From: Dyella jiangningensis | Lineage (GTDB): Bacteria; Pseudomonadota; Gammaproteobacteria; Xanthomonadales; Rhodanobacteraceae | NCBI RefSeq assembly: GCF_003264855.1 | Contig: NZ_NFZS01000001.1 | Coordinates: 2,294,001 to 2,358,000, forward strand | Length of the DNA: 64,000 bases | Direction of reading: 5' to 3' | Shown: in pieces, positions 18,131-26,136 of the stretch | Position numbering within the stretch: position 1 is the first letter of the stretch | How the letters are laid out: every line of letters begins with the position of its first letter | The notes under the pieces: generated by a model | Seen by the model: the letters and a program-made list of their open reading frames with translations, nothing else | Told to the model about the DNA's origin: nothing | Databases searched by the model: none | Program-made: the position numbers and the translations under genes

Positions 18131-18651
18131 GACGATGTGCACTCCACTCTGTTGATACGCCCGTACTGCGTCTTCAAGCCGAGGAGCGTGCGTCCGTCTT
18201 CACGACTGCAACAGGACGCGGGTGGCTTCGCGGCAACGAAAGTCATGCGAGCCACGCGGCTCGGCAGACGAAACCCAGGCATGACCGGGCAAACAGGCGG
18301 CAACAGCGCGGCACGACATCACGACATGGATCGGCCCGCGGACAGATCCTGCGTTGTGTTGGCATGCGCTGCGAGCGGCTCTCCCCAACCAGCCCACTAG
18401 TGCGTGAAGGAGCGTAGTCTCCGGCAGGCGCGAGCCGCCAATGAAAAAACATCGGCTCACCATAACTGGGGGTTATGGAGATCGCGGCGTTCGTGGTTGG
18501 ACGACGGCGCGACGTCCTGGGCCGCGTGTTTCCACGGGGAGGCCGCATCGGCGCGGGCATGCCTGAGACGTGTTGCAGCGTCCAAAGGGCGCGGATCAGT
18601 CGACGCGCGGACAGCGAATCATGCGTGCACCTGCAGTACGTCGACCTTGAA
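18131..18651. other. Intergenic region between gltS and the TonB receptor gene
   Basis: About 520 bp with no convincing gene. It holds the 69-bp promoter module at 18410-18478 and, below it, an untranslated leader of roughly 270 nt for the receptor mRNA. No riboswitch class was recognised in the leader. No clear terminator follows gltS. Confidence 0.6.
18410..18478 (-). promoter_or_regulatory. LysR-type operator plus promoter of the TonB receptor gene
   Basis: Read on the minus strand: a perfect inverted repeat CCATAAC-N5-GTTATGG (containing T-N11-A), 12 bp, TTTTCATTGGC, 20 bp, then TACGCTC as the likely -10. The same blocks at the same spacings occur upstream of dgcN (21089-21157). The conserved half-site, middle box and -10 over 69 bp without a gap indicate a common activator, probably the LysR protein at 21277. 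Confidence 0.75.
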
Positions 18652-19851
18652 CTACTTCCAGACGTTGACGAACACCGTGATGATCACGGCGTTGGTGAAG
18701 TCGATGAGGAAGGCGCCCACCACCGGCGCCACCAGGAACGCACGCGGTGCAGGACCGAAGCGCTCGGTCAACGAGCTCATGCAAGCCATCGCATTGGCCG
18801 TGGTGCCGAGCATGAAGCCGGTAAAACCGCTGGCCATCACGGCGGCATCGTAGTCGCGACCCATCAGCTGCAGCAGCGGCCAGCAACACAGGGCCACCAC
18901 AAGGACGGTTTGCAGCGCCAGGTTCACCAGCAGCGGCGCGGCCATGCCCGAGAGATCCCACAGGTGCAGGTCCATCAGTGCCATGACGAGGAACAGCGAG
19001 AGGCTGATGTTGCCGATCAGCTCCATGCTGCCTGCCGACAGGCCGAACCAGCCGAGGCGGTCGTCGATGTTGCGGATGACCGCGCCCGCCAGCATCGCGC
19101 CGATATAGGCGGGAAGGGTGAGGCCCAGCATGCCCAGCCCCGCGCTGATCCATGCGCCGATGCCCATGGCGATCAGCATGAATACGAGGCTCTTGAGTCC
19201 TGCATAGGCCGGGTCCACGAAACGGCGCTTCGGCGGCACTGTGATCGCGGGCAATTCGTCCTCGGCAGGCGCGGCATTGGCGGGATAAAGCTTGAGCCGC
19301 TCGATCAGCAGCGCCGCCAGCGGCGCGCCCAGGATGGAGCCGCAGACGATGCCGGCCATCGCATTGGCCAGCGCTACGCTCTTGGCGCCTTGCACGCCGG
19401 CACTGGCGAACAGCGGCGCAAACGCCAGCCCGGTCGCGGGGCCTCCGGCCAGCGTGGCCGAGCCGGTCACCACACCGAACAGCGGCGGCAGTCCGAACGC
19501 CTTGGCCATGCCGACGCCAAGCAGGTTCTGGATCACCGCCAGCGCGCTGGCCAGCCCAAGGAACAACAGGATCTGCCGTCCGCCGATCTTCAGCAGCGTG
19601 GTGCTCGCGTTGAAGCCGATGCCGGTGAAAAAGGCGATCATCAACGGCTGCTCGAAGCCGGTGTCGAAGCGTATCGGCGTGATGCTCCAGTGGCGGCATG
19701 CGAGCATCGCCAGCGCCACCAGCAAGCCGCCGATCACCGGCGCCGGGATGCTGAAGCGCGCCAGCAACGGCACGCGCCGGCGGATGCCATAGCCGACGAG
19801 CAGCAGCAGGCCGCCGCAGGCCAGGGTCTGTATCGAATCGAGTGTCAGCAC
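18652..19851 (-). CDS. gltS: Sodium/glutamate symporter GltS
   Basis: A 399-residue inner-membrane protein with about ten hydrophobic segments in two inverted halves. Family motifs include the glycine-rich re-entrant regions GVVTGSATLAGGPATGLAFA (about 125-145) and FTGFMLGTTANAMACM near the C-terminus. GltS takes up L- and D-glutamate with Na+. The start is GTG at 19851, giving LTLDSIQTLACG; no better ATG is nearby. It follows dgcN by 35 bp and is probably its operon partner, which fits import of the substrate that DgcN acetylates. Length matches the family. Confidence 0.9.
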   Translation of the reverse strand: MLTLDSIQTLACGGLLLLVGYGIRRRVPLLARFSIPAPVIGGLLVALAMLACRHWSITPIRFDTGFEQPLMIAFFTGIGFNASTTLLKIGGRQILLFLGLASALAVIQNLLGVGMAKAFGLPPLFGVVTGSATLAGGPATGLAFAPLFASAGVQGAKSVALANAMAGIVCGSILGAPLAALLIERLKLYPANAAPAEDELPAITVPPKRRFVDPAYAGLKSLVFMLIAMGIGAWISAGLGMLGLTLPAYIGAMLAGAVIRNIDDRLGWFGLSAGSMELIGNISLSLFLVMALMDLHLWDLSGMAAPLLVNLALQTVLVVALCCWPLLQLMGRDYDAAVMASGFTGFMLGTTANAMACMSSLTERFGPAPRAFLVAPVVGAFLIDFTNAVIITVFVNVWK

Positions 19852-19886
19852 GCGCGTTACCCAGGTCGACAGCGAGGGTGAGTATG

Positions 19887-20924
19887 TCAGTTCCCGAAGC
19901 TGGCGATGAGGTGGTCGGTGATGGCTTCCACGCCCATGGACACCGGATCCTGGCAGGGCAGGCCGAACAGGGCGCCGATGCGTTCGCAGGCGGCCTGCGC
20001 TTCGTCCGCGGGCAGGTTGGACGTATTGAGCGCGATGCCCACCGGTTTCACCGCGGGGTTGGTGAGCCGGGCCGCAGCGAGGTTGGCCTCCATGCAGGCC
20101 ATGAGATCCGGAATGGGGTAATCGGCCAGTCCGCGCATGTGGCGTCGCGTCGGTTCATGGCAGAGCACCAGCGCATCGGGCTGCGAGCCATGCAGCAGGC
20201 CCAGCGAAACGCCGGCGAACGAAGGATGGAACAGCGAGCCCTGGCCTTCGATCAGGTCCCAGCCGTGGTCGCCGCGGGCCGGCGAAATCGCTTCCGCTGC
20301 GCCGGAGATGAAATCCGCCACCACCGCATCGATCGGAATGCCTGCGCCCGCGACGAGGATGCCGGTCTGCCCGGTCGCGCGGAAGTCCGCCGGGCACCCG
20401 CGTTGACGCAACGAGCGTTCCAGCGCGAGCGCGGTATACATCTTGCCCACCGAGCAGTCCGTGCCCACCGTCAGCAGCCGCCGGCCCGCGCGCGGCTTAC
20501 CCGTGCCCACCGGCAGGCCCGGCTGCGGCGCGCGCGCATCGAACAACGCGCGGCCATTGGCGCGCGCGGCAGCCACGATCTCCGCCTGGTCGTTCAGCCG
20601 GTGATGCAGGCCCGATACCACGTTGAGTCCCGCCTCCAGCGCAGCGATGGTGTCGGCCACCATCTCCGGACTCATCACGCCGCCGGCATTGGCCACACCG
20701 ATCACCATCGTATCGGCGCCGTTGTCCCGGCTCTGCGCCAGGCCGACATCCGGCAGGCCCAGGGTTACCGCGCAGTCGTCGCGGCGGTGCTGGCCAAGGC
20801 ACCATTGTGGCCGCCAATACGCGAGCCCGCGCGCCGTCTTGATCGACAGGTCATCGGGGGCGCTGCCCAGGTACAGCAGGTATGGCGGTCCCCACGGGGC
20901 GACTTCTACGCCTTGAGCGGACAT
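19887..20924 (-). CDS. dgcN: D-glutamate N-acetyltransferase DgcN (DUF1611 family)
   Basis: A 345-residue cytoplasmic protein of the DUF1611 family. Recognisable blocks are YLGSAPDDLSIKTARGLAYW, IGVANAGGVMSPEMV, and a P-loop-like LLTVGTDCSVGKMYTALALE (about residue 150), then GILVAGAGIPIDAVVADFIS and IEGQGSLFHPSFAGVSLGLL. DgcN acetylates D-glutamate to N-acetyl-D-glutamate, which the partner DgcA then racemises. The start at 20924 has an excellent Shine-Dalgarno (AGGAGG, 8 nt upstream). It is the first gene of a dgcN-gltS unit with a divergent LysR gene. No dgcA is present in the window, so the pathway is incomplete here. Confidence 0.85.
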   Translation of the reverse strand: MSAQGVEVAPWGPPYLLYLGSAPDDLSIKTARGLAYWRPQWCLGQHRRDDCAVTLGLPDVGLAQSRDNGADTMVIGVANAGGVMSPEMVADTIAALEAGLNVVSGLHHRLNDQAEIVAAARANGRALFDARAPQPGLPVGTGKPRAGRRLLTVGTDCSVGKMYTALALERSLRQRGCPADFRATGQTGILVAGAGIPIDAVVADFISGAAEAISPARGDHGWDLIEGQGSLFHPSFAGVSLGLLHGSQPDALVLCHEPTRRHMRGLADYPIPDLMACMEANLAAARLTNPAVKPVGIALNTSNLPADEAQAACERIGALFGLPCQDPVSMGVEAITDHLIASFGN

Positions 20925-21276
20925 CGGCGGCTCCTCCTTGCGGGCAGATCGTTCCGTTCGTGGAAAGCCCATGCGCGACGGTCGCGTAGACGCTCCCTGC
21001 ATGGGGCGGCACAGGTCGGCTTGTTGCGACGGCTGCAGCGGGCCTGCGGCACGCGGCCATCGCGCGTCGGCGCATCCGTGCCGGGGGCGAGCATAGTCAA
21101 AGGCCCGAGCGCGCAGCCAATGAAAAGATGGGCACGAGGCATAACCGGCGGTTGTGGGTGCCGTGCGTCGCGGACTACGCCATGCCTTCTGGCACCGCCG
21201 GATTTGTCCGTCACTGGGTAATGTGCTGCACTGAAAGCGGGGCGGTCGCCGCAGTGGACCAGGTGGGGAGCGGGCT
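20925..21276. other. Divergent control region dgcN / lysR
   Basis: About 350 bp between divergent genes. It holds the 69-bp module (21089-21157) directed toward dgcN, leaving a dgcN leader of about 160 nt and about 120 bp on the lysR side. Such spacing is usual for a LysR gene and its divergent target. Confidence 0.7.
21089..21157 (-). promoter_or_regulatory. LysR-type operator plus promoter of dgcN-gltS
   Basis: Minus strand: CCACAAC-N5-GTTATGC (nearly perfect inverted repeat; the T-N11-A core has one change), 12 bp, TTTTCATTGGC, 20 bp, TATGCTC. Every block and spacing equals the module at 18410-18478. The -10-like TATGCT would start transcripts near 21083. Confidence 0.75.
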
Positions 21277-22179
21277 ATGCGTCTGCGTTACATCGAGCTG
21301 TTCCATGCTGTCCTTAGCACGGGCAGCCTCACCGGCGCAGCCAGCCTGTTGAACGTCTCGCAACCTGCCGCCAGCAAGGCGCTGCAGCAGGCCGAGAGCC
21401 ACCTGGGCTTCCCGTTGTTCAGCCGCGTGCGTGGCCGCCTGCAGCCAACGCCGCAGGCGCTGCTGATGCGTCACCAGATCGACAAGCTCATGCGCGATCT
21501 GTACGACCTGCGACGCCTGGCCGTGAACATCACCCGTCCGGAAAGCCATCCGCTGCGCGTTACCTGCACACCCGCGCTCGCGCAGGTGCTGGTGCCAGAC
21601 GTCATCGCGCGGCTGGGCGAGATCTACCCGGAAACCATCGTCGAGCTGTTCACGCAGCACTCGGCGGTGATGTGCGAATCGCTGATGCTGCGCGAAGCGG
21701 ACATCGGCCTCACCCTGCAGGACATCAATCACCACGGCCTCGTGCAGCAGCCGCTGTGCCGCGGCAACATCAAGGTGGTCGCACCGCCCGGCTGGTGGCC
21801 GGCGCGCGAACTCGACCGCCCCTTGCCGATCAAGGCGCTGGCAGGCCAGCCGATGATCGGCATCACCGTGCAGGATGCGCTGGGCGCGATGCTGCAGAAC
21901 CATCTCACCAAGGTCGACCCCGCACCCGTGACGCGTGTCTGGGTGCAGACCTACCAGCTGGCATGCTCGCTGGTCGCACGGGGCGGTGGCCTGGCCCTCG
22001 TGGATCCGTTCACCGCGCAATGCAGCCGGGAGCCCGTGCAGAAGCGCCCCCTGAAACTGGAAATGGACGTCGTCCTGTACGTCGTGTATCGCCCCGACAG
22101 CCCCCTCAGCGGCGTGCAGACACGCTTCCTGGAATACGTGGCGGAGATGGCGCAGAAGATGTTGGCGAATACGGCATGA
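21277..22179 (+). CDS. LysR-family regulator, candidate DgcR
   Basis: A 300-residue regulator. N-terminal winged helix-turn-helix: LRYIELFHAVLSTGSLTGAA followed by LLNVSQPAASKALQQAESHL and PLFSRVRGRLQPTPQA (residues 3-60). The effector-binding domain runs from about 90 to 295. Shine-Dalgarno GGGGAG precedes the ATG. It is divergent from dgcN-gltS, and a LysR box lies between them. A D-glutamate-sensing LysR regulator (DgcR) is known beside dgcN in other bacteria, so this is the likely activator of dgcN-gltS and, through the duplicated module, of the TonB receptor at 14999-18130. Function by context; the family is certain. Confidence 0.85.
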   Translation: MRLRYIELFHAVLSTGSLTGAASLLNVSQPAASKALQQAESHLGFPLFSRVRGRLQPTPQALLMRHQIDKLMRDLYDLRRLAVNITRPESHPLRVTCTPALAQVLVPDVIARLGEIYPETIVELFTQHSAVMCESLMLREADIGLTLQDINHHGLVQQPLCRGNIKVVAPPGWWPARELDRPLPIKALAGQPMIGITVQDALGAMLQNHLTKVDPAPVTRVWVQTYQLACSLVARGGGLALVDPFTAQCSREPVQKRPLKLEMDVVLYVVYRPDSPLSGVQTRFLEYVAEMAQKMLANTA

Positions 22180-22206
22180 GGCGGCTCGCCGACCGCTGAC
22201 CCGACA

Positions 22207-23397
22207 TCAGCGTCCGGCGAATACGACCGCCGGTGACAGCTTCAACACGGGGCGCACGCTCAGCAGCGCCGCGACCAGGCTCACCACGGTCACCATGGCC
22301 ATGCCGAAGATGGGCGTGAACCACATCATGCGGAACGGATAGTCCAGCGTGCCCAAAAACCTGCCCGCGACGCTGCACAGCCCGAGGCCCAGCCCGGTAC
22401 CCAGCAAGGCGCACACGCCTGCCTGCGCGAACAGCATGTGCACCAGTTGCCTGGAGGTGGCGCCCATGGCGCCCAGCACGGCGTACTGCCGCAGGTTTTC
22501 GCTGGTGAAGATGTAGAGCATCACGCCGGTGACGCCGAAGCCCACGATCATCGCCAGGCAAAGCATGGTGGCGACATCGCCCACGTCTTCCGAGTTGAGC
22601 AGAAACCAGTACACGGTATCGCTCTTGAACTCGGCGGCGGTACGCGCACGCAAGCCCGTGCGTGCCTCGATGCGACGTGCCAGCACGCGCGGGTCCGTGC
22701 CGGGCGCCGCGCTGGCGAGCACGAAGGTCAGGCGATGGCGTTCCGCCGGAAGAAAGCGGCTGGCGTTGGCTATCGTGGTGTAGAGCAGGGGGCGTGCCGG
22801 GTAACGCGGAAGCGCCTGCACGTTGTCCACCACCAGCGCCCGCCGGTCGTTGATCTGCAACGTATCGCCGGCGCGCAGTTCGCGTATGGGCACGTCGAGG
22901 TGCACGCGGCCGTAGGGCCACTGGTCCCGGGCGCGAGAGGGCGTATTGAGTTTGTCGTCGGTGCCGCCGGCACTGACCAGCACTCCATCGGGCGTCCGGA
23001 GCAGGGCCGTGGCGAACCGCGTCGTCGCCGGCACGCCGGCGAGCGAGGCATCGTCCAGGCCGATGAGTTGATAGGACTGGAAGCTGCCGTTGGGAAAATG
23101 GATGTCCACGTTGCCCAGCGTCATCGGCACGGCGCCACGGACGCCTTCCACGCTGCGCACGCGATAAAGCGCGGCATCGGGCAGGTTGGCGGTCTGCTCC
23201 ACCGAGGCCACCGACGGGTCCATGACCCATACGTCCGCGTAAGGATGCTCCGAGATCAGCGCGAAACCCCACGTCATGAAGCCGCTGAAGCAGCACAGCG
23301 CGAACGTCACCAGGAACGACGTGAACGTGATGCCGAAGATCAGGCCGGCGTACTTTGCACGGTCACCCAGCAACATGCGGATCGCGAGGCGGAACAT
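22207..23397 (-). CDS. ABC transporter permease (FtsX/MacB type)
   Basis: A 396-residue membrane protein with the FtsX-type layout: one N-terminal membrane segment (YAGLIFGITFTSFLVTFALC), a large extracytoplasmic domain (residues 45-265), then three C-terminal segments including VATMLCLAMIVGFGVTGVML. MacB/DevC-type permeases power export of lipoproteins, peptides or drugs with a separate ATPase, an adaptor and an outer-membrane channel. Here the only neighbour of that kind is a broken channel gene, overlapping by ATGA at 23397. The ATPase and adaptor genes are missing, so the permease may be an orphan left by the rearrangement at 23.9 kb. Confidence 0.8.
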   Translation of the reverse strand: MFRLAIRMLLGDRAKYAGLIFGITFTSFLVTFALCCFSGFMTWGFALISEHPYADVWVMDPSVASVEQTANLPDAALYRVRSVEGVRGAVPMTLGNVDIHFPNGSFQSYQLIGLDDASLAGVPATTRFATALLRTPDGVLVSAGGTDDKLNTPSRARDQWPYGRVHLDVPIRELRAGDTLQINDRRALVVDNVQALPRYPARPLLYTTIANASRFLPAERHRLTFVLASAAPGTDPRVLARRIEARTGLRARTAAEFKSDTVYWFLLNSEDVGDVATMLCLAMIVGFGVTGVMLYIFTSENLRQYAVLGAMGATSRQLVHMLFAQAGVCALLGTGLGLGLCSVAGRFLGTLDYPFRMMWFTPIFGMAMVTVVSLVAALLSVRPVLKLSPAVVFAGR

Positions 23398-23910
23398 CAG
23401 CGCATCTCTCCGTTCCAGCCGCCGCCGAGTGCCTTGTACAGGGCGATGCGATCAAGGCGCTGCTTCGCCATGCTCTGGTCCACCGCGCTTTCGGCCTGCA
23501 GTGCGCGCTGTTGCTGGTCCAGTATGGCGCGGAAATCCGTCATGCCGCCCTTGTACAACGCGCGGGCGTGGTCCAGTGCGCGCAACTGGGCGGCATGGGA
23601 GGCGGCGAGCATGGCCTGGCGCTTGTGTTCCTCCTCATTGGCGGCCAGCGCGTCCTCGACCTCCTGCGTGGCGGTGAGAATGGACTGCCGATAGGCGATC
23701 AAGGCCTGCTGCGCCTGTTCGTCACGCACGCGGATCATGGATTTGATCTGTCCATGCCGGAACACCGGCCAGCTGAAAGCGGGGCCGACGGACCACAGCG
23801 CGCTCTGCCGGTTGAAGAAGTCGCTCGCGGTGAAGCTCGCCAATCCCAACGATGCATCGAGCGAGAACTGCGGATAGAGCTCGGCCGTCGCCACGCCGAT
23901 GCGGCCGACG
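23397..23910 (-). pseudogene. C-terminal part of an RND/ABC outer-membrane efflux channel gene
   Basis: About 170 residues match the second half of a NodT/OprM-type outer-membrane factor: RIGVATAELYPQFSLDAS, GPAFSWPVFRHGQIKSMIR, QEVEDALAANEEEHKR, LYKGGMTDFRAILDQQQRAL. A complete protein has about 470 residues. Homology stops near 23903-23910, where the sequence turns into a kinase gene on the other strand. The frame continues upstream with unrelated residues, so no intact N-terminal lipoprotein signal exists. It overlaps the permease start by 4 bp, showing that both once belonged to one operon. Considered non-functional. Confidence 0.8.
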
Positions 23911-23915
23911 CGGCG

Positions 23916-24233
23916 GCCATCCGCTATGCGCCAAGGGGAGGGCGGGTGGATATACGCGTCGAGCGTGATGGAGATGAACTGCGTGTCGACGTCCAGGACA
24001 ATGGCCCGGGCATGACGCCGGACGAACTGGCCAGGGCATGCGAACCGTTCTTCCGGGGTCAGGCCTCGGGAGCAACCGGCAGTGGGCTTGGCCTGGCCAT
24101 CGTGTCCGATGCGGCGCGCACCATGAAGGCTAGTTTCACGCTGACGTGCCAAGGAGCGGGGTTGCTCGCCACGCTTCGACTACCCATGGCGCGGGCGCAT
24201 CCCGTCGATACGGCGGCAGCTCGACGCCCGTAG
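23916..24233 (+). pseudogene. C-terminal ATPase fragment of a histidine kinase gene
   Basis: About 105 residues of a histidine kinase ATP-binding domain: AIRYAPRGGRVDIRVE (end of the N box), DVQDNGPGMTPDELARACEP (G1/F boxes) and GSGLGLAIVSDAARTM (G2). The sensor, dimerisation and phospho-acceptor parts are missing; homology begins abruptly at 23916, within about 13 bp of the end of the efflux-channel homology on the opposite strand. No start codon or Shine-Dalgarno suits a stand-alone protein. A rearrangement remnant. Confidence 0.82.
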
Positions 24234-24254
24234 CCGGTTGCGCGCGTCCTGCAG

Positions 24255-24785
24255 TCAGGCGGTAACGTAGGTCAGTCGAATCACGTTCTTGTCGACCTCG
24301 TCGCTGGCGACAAGGCGCAGCGGCGGTCGCGGTCCCGCGAAGAAGGGCTTGCCGTGGCCGAGCACGACGGGGTGGAGGTAGAGCCGATATTCGTCGATGA
24401 GCCCGAGGTCACCCAGGCTTTGCGCCAGCCCTGGTCCAGCGACGTCGATGTCGCCTGCGAGATCGGCCTTCAGTTTCCGCATCGCCGCTTCGACGCCATC
24501 GGCGACCAGCGTGGCGTTCGGGCCAACGGAGCTCAGCGAGTGCGACACGACCCACTTCGGTTTGCTTCGCCAGGCCATCGCATACTCGCGCTCGTCCGCA
24601 TCCCATTCATGCGTGTCGTCATCCCAGTAACGCATGACCTCGTACATGCGCCGGCCGTACACCATGCCCGCCGCTTCGCGCACCTGTTCGATGAAGTGGC
24701 GAAAGAGCGCGCGCCCGGGTGCGAACGCCTGGTGGTCGATGTAGCCATCCAGGGACATGTTCAATCCGAAAACGAACTTCGCCAT
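24255..24785 (-). CDS. Dihydrofolate reductase-family protein (RibD C-terminal type)
   Basis: A 176-residue cytoplasmic protein like the RibD C-terminal/DHFR family (MAKFVFGLNMSLDGYIDHQA, YGRRMYEVMRYWDD, DIDVAGPGLAQSLGDLGLID, YLHPVVLGHGKPFF). Members bind NADPH but most, such as YyaP/YwjB, have no known substrate. The ATG at 24785 has Shine-Dalgarno GGAGG. It is divergent from the DUF4386 gene with about 145 bp between them. No link to folate genes is seen. Confidence 0.85.
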   Translation of the reverse strand: MAKFVFGLNMSLDGYIDHQAFAPGRALFRHFIEQVREAAGMVYGRRMYEVMRYWDDDTHEWDADEREYAMAWRSKPKWVVSHSLSSVGPNATLVADGVEAAMRKLKADLAGDIDVAGPGLAQSLGDLGLIDEYRLYLHPVVLGHGKPFFAGPRPPLRLVASDEVDKNVIRLTYVTA

Positions 24786-24931
24786 GGAAAGACCTCCATT
24801 CCGGTGGCTGGAAGATAGCTCGGGTGGCTGCCGGCCAGGCGTGAAGGCCCGGCGAAAGGCTTGCAGGCCGTACTTTCCCTTTGGTTCGGAAGCGGGCACG
24901 CTCGGCTGGTGCCCATCAAGGAAGTCGTGCC

Positions 24932-25684
24932 ATGACAACGATAGAGACCTCGCCACAGCTTTATGCACGATCGGCCGGCCTGCTGTACCTGCTCATCATC
25001 GTGTTCGGCGGCTTCGCCGAGGGATTCGTGATGAACAGCCTCGTGGTTGCAGGTGACGCCGCTGCTACGGCGCACAACATCCTGGCTTCGCCGGGGCTGT
25101 GGAACCTGAGCGTCGCAGGCAATCTGCTGGTGCCGGTGCTTGCGGTGGCGCAGACCTGGATCTTCTATCTGTTGCTGAGGCCGGTGAACAGGCAGCTCGT
25201 GTTGCTTTCCGTGTTCCTCATGCTGGTGTCGCTGTCTGTCGAGGCTGTCAGCAAATTGTTCCTGCTGGCGGTGATGCCCATCCTCACGGGCGGCCATCAT
25301 CCCGGCGCGTTCGAGCCACTGCAGGCGCCGGCGCTTGCCCATCTCTCGCTGGTCCTGCATGACATCGCGTTCAATATCGCCCTGATCTTCTTCGGGCTGG
25401 GTTGCCTGGTGGACGGCTATCTGATCATCAAGTCCCGCTACCTGCCCAAGCTGATTGGTTTGCTGATGCAGCTCGCGGGCCTGAGCTACCTGATCGCCTG
25501 TTTCGCCGCACTGCTTGCCCCGACCTTCGCCGATTCGATAACGCCAGCCATCCTCCTTCCCGCGCTGATCGGCGAAACATCCTTTTGCCTGTGGTTGCTC
25601 ATCAAGGGCGTCCATGTCGCGAAGTGGAAGGAGCGCATCGGCACGGAACATGCGAACGAAACGTGTGCTCCGATACGGGCATGA
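24932..25684 (+). CDS. DUF4386 family membrane protein
   Basis: A 250-residue inner-membrane protein with six hydrophobic segments (for example AGLLYLLIIVFGGFAEGFVM, LVLLSVFLMLVSLSVEAVSK, IAFNIALIFFGLGCLVDGYL). The pattern RSAGLLYLLIIVFGGFAEGF, an ends-conserved YLPKLIGLLMQLAGLSYL and length match DUF4386. Function unknown. The ATG at 24932 is preceded by AAGGAAG. It stands alone between a divergent DHFR-like gene and an ArsR-type regulator unit. Confidence 0.8.
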   Translation: MTTIETSPQLYARSAGLLYLLIIVFGGFAEGFVMNSLVVAGDAAATAHNILASPGLWNLSVAGNLLVPVLAVAQTWIFYLLLRPVNRQLVLLSVFLMLVSLSVEAVSKLFLLAVMPILTGGHHPGAFEPLQAPALAHLSLVLHDIAFNIALIFFGLGCLVDGYLIIKSRYLPKLIGLLMQLAGLSYLIACFAALLAPTFADSITPAILLPALIGETSFCLWLLIKGVHVAKWKERIGTEHANETCAPIRA

Positions 25685-25743
25685 GCGACGGAAAAAGCAG
25701 GGCCCGGCAAATCTGACGGCCTCCCCTGGGTTGGCGCCGTCTA

Positions 25744-25796
25744 ATTTAGCCAATCATCGAAATTTTACTTGCCTCTAATTAGATGATCGGCTAAAT
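25744..25796. promoter_or_regulatory. Inverted-repeat operator of the ArsR-type regulator
   Basis: Two 15-bp arms, ATTTAGCCAATCATC (25744-25758) and GATGATCGGCTAAAT (25782-25796), are inverted with one mismatch and 23 bp apart. They end 7 bp before the regulator ATG in an AT-rich stretch. This fits autorepression by the encoded ArsR/SdpR-like protein. Confidence 0.7.
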
Positions 25797-25803
25797 AGTA
25801 GCG

Positions 25804-26136
25804 ATGAACGCCGTATTCAAAGCGCTGGCCGACCCCACCCGTCGCAAGGTGCTTGAGCTGTTGCGCCAGGGCGCGATGACGGCGGGGGAGTTGTCGGATC
25901 ATTTTCCGGTATCGCGACCGACCATGTCGGCGCATTTTGCGGTGCTGCGCGAGGCGGACCTGATCGAGGCCAGCAAGGTCGGCACCAGCATCATCTATCA
26001 GCTGAAGCTTTCGGTGCTGGAAGACGCCTTGCTCACCTTCACGCAGTTGTTCGGCATCGGGGAGGGCGGTCGCGCGACTGCTCGGCCCGCCCGCAAGGCA
26101 CGACCCAAGGGAACCCGCAAAGGAATCCGCACATGA
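25804..26136 (+). CDS. ArsR-family autorepressor (SdpR type)
   Basis: A 110-residue winged-helix protein: FKALADPTRRKVLELLRQGA, MTAGELSDHFPVSRPTMSAH (recognition helix), LREADLIEASKVGTSIIYQL (wing). No metal-binding Cys motif is present, which favours the SdpR branch over metal sensors. The basic C-terminal tail (ATARPARKARPKGTRKG) is unusual. The stop overlaps the next ATG by 4 bp (ATGA), so it forms an operon with a small membrane protein, as sdpR does with the immunity/sensor gene sdpI. A large inverted repeat covers its promoter. Confidence 0.85.
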   Translation: MNAVFKALADPTRRKVLELLRQGAMTAGELSDHFPVSRPTMSAHFAVLREADLIEASKVGTSIIYQLKLSVLEDALLTFTQLFGIGEGGRATARPARKARPKGTRKGIRT

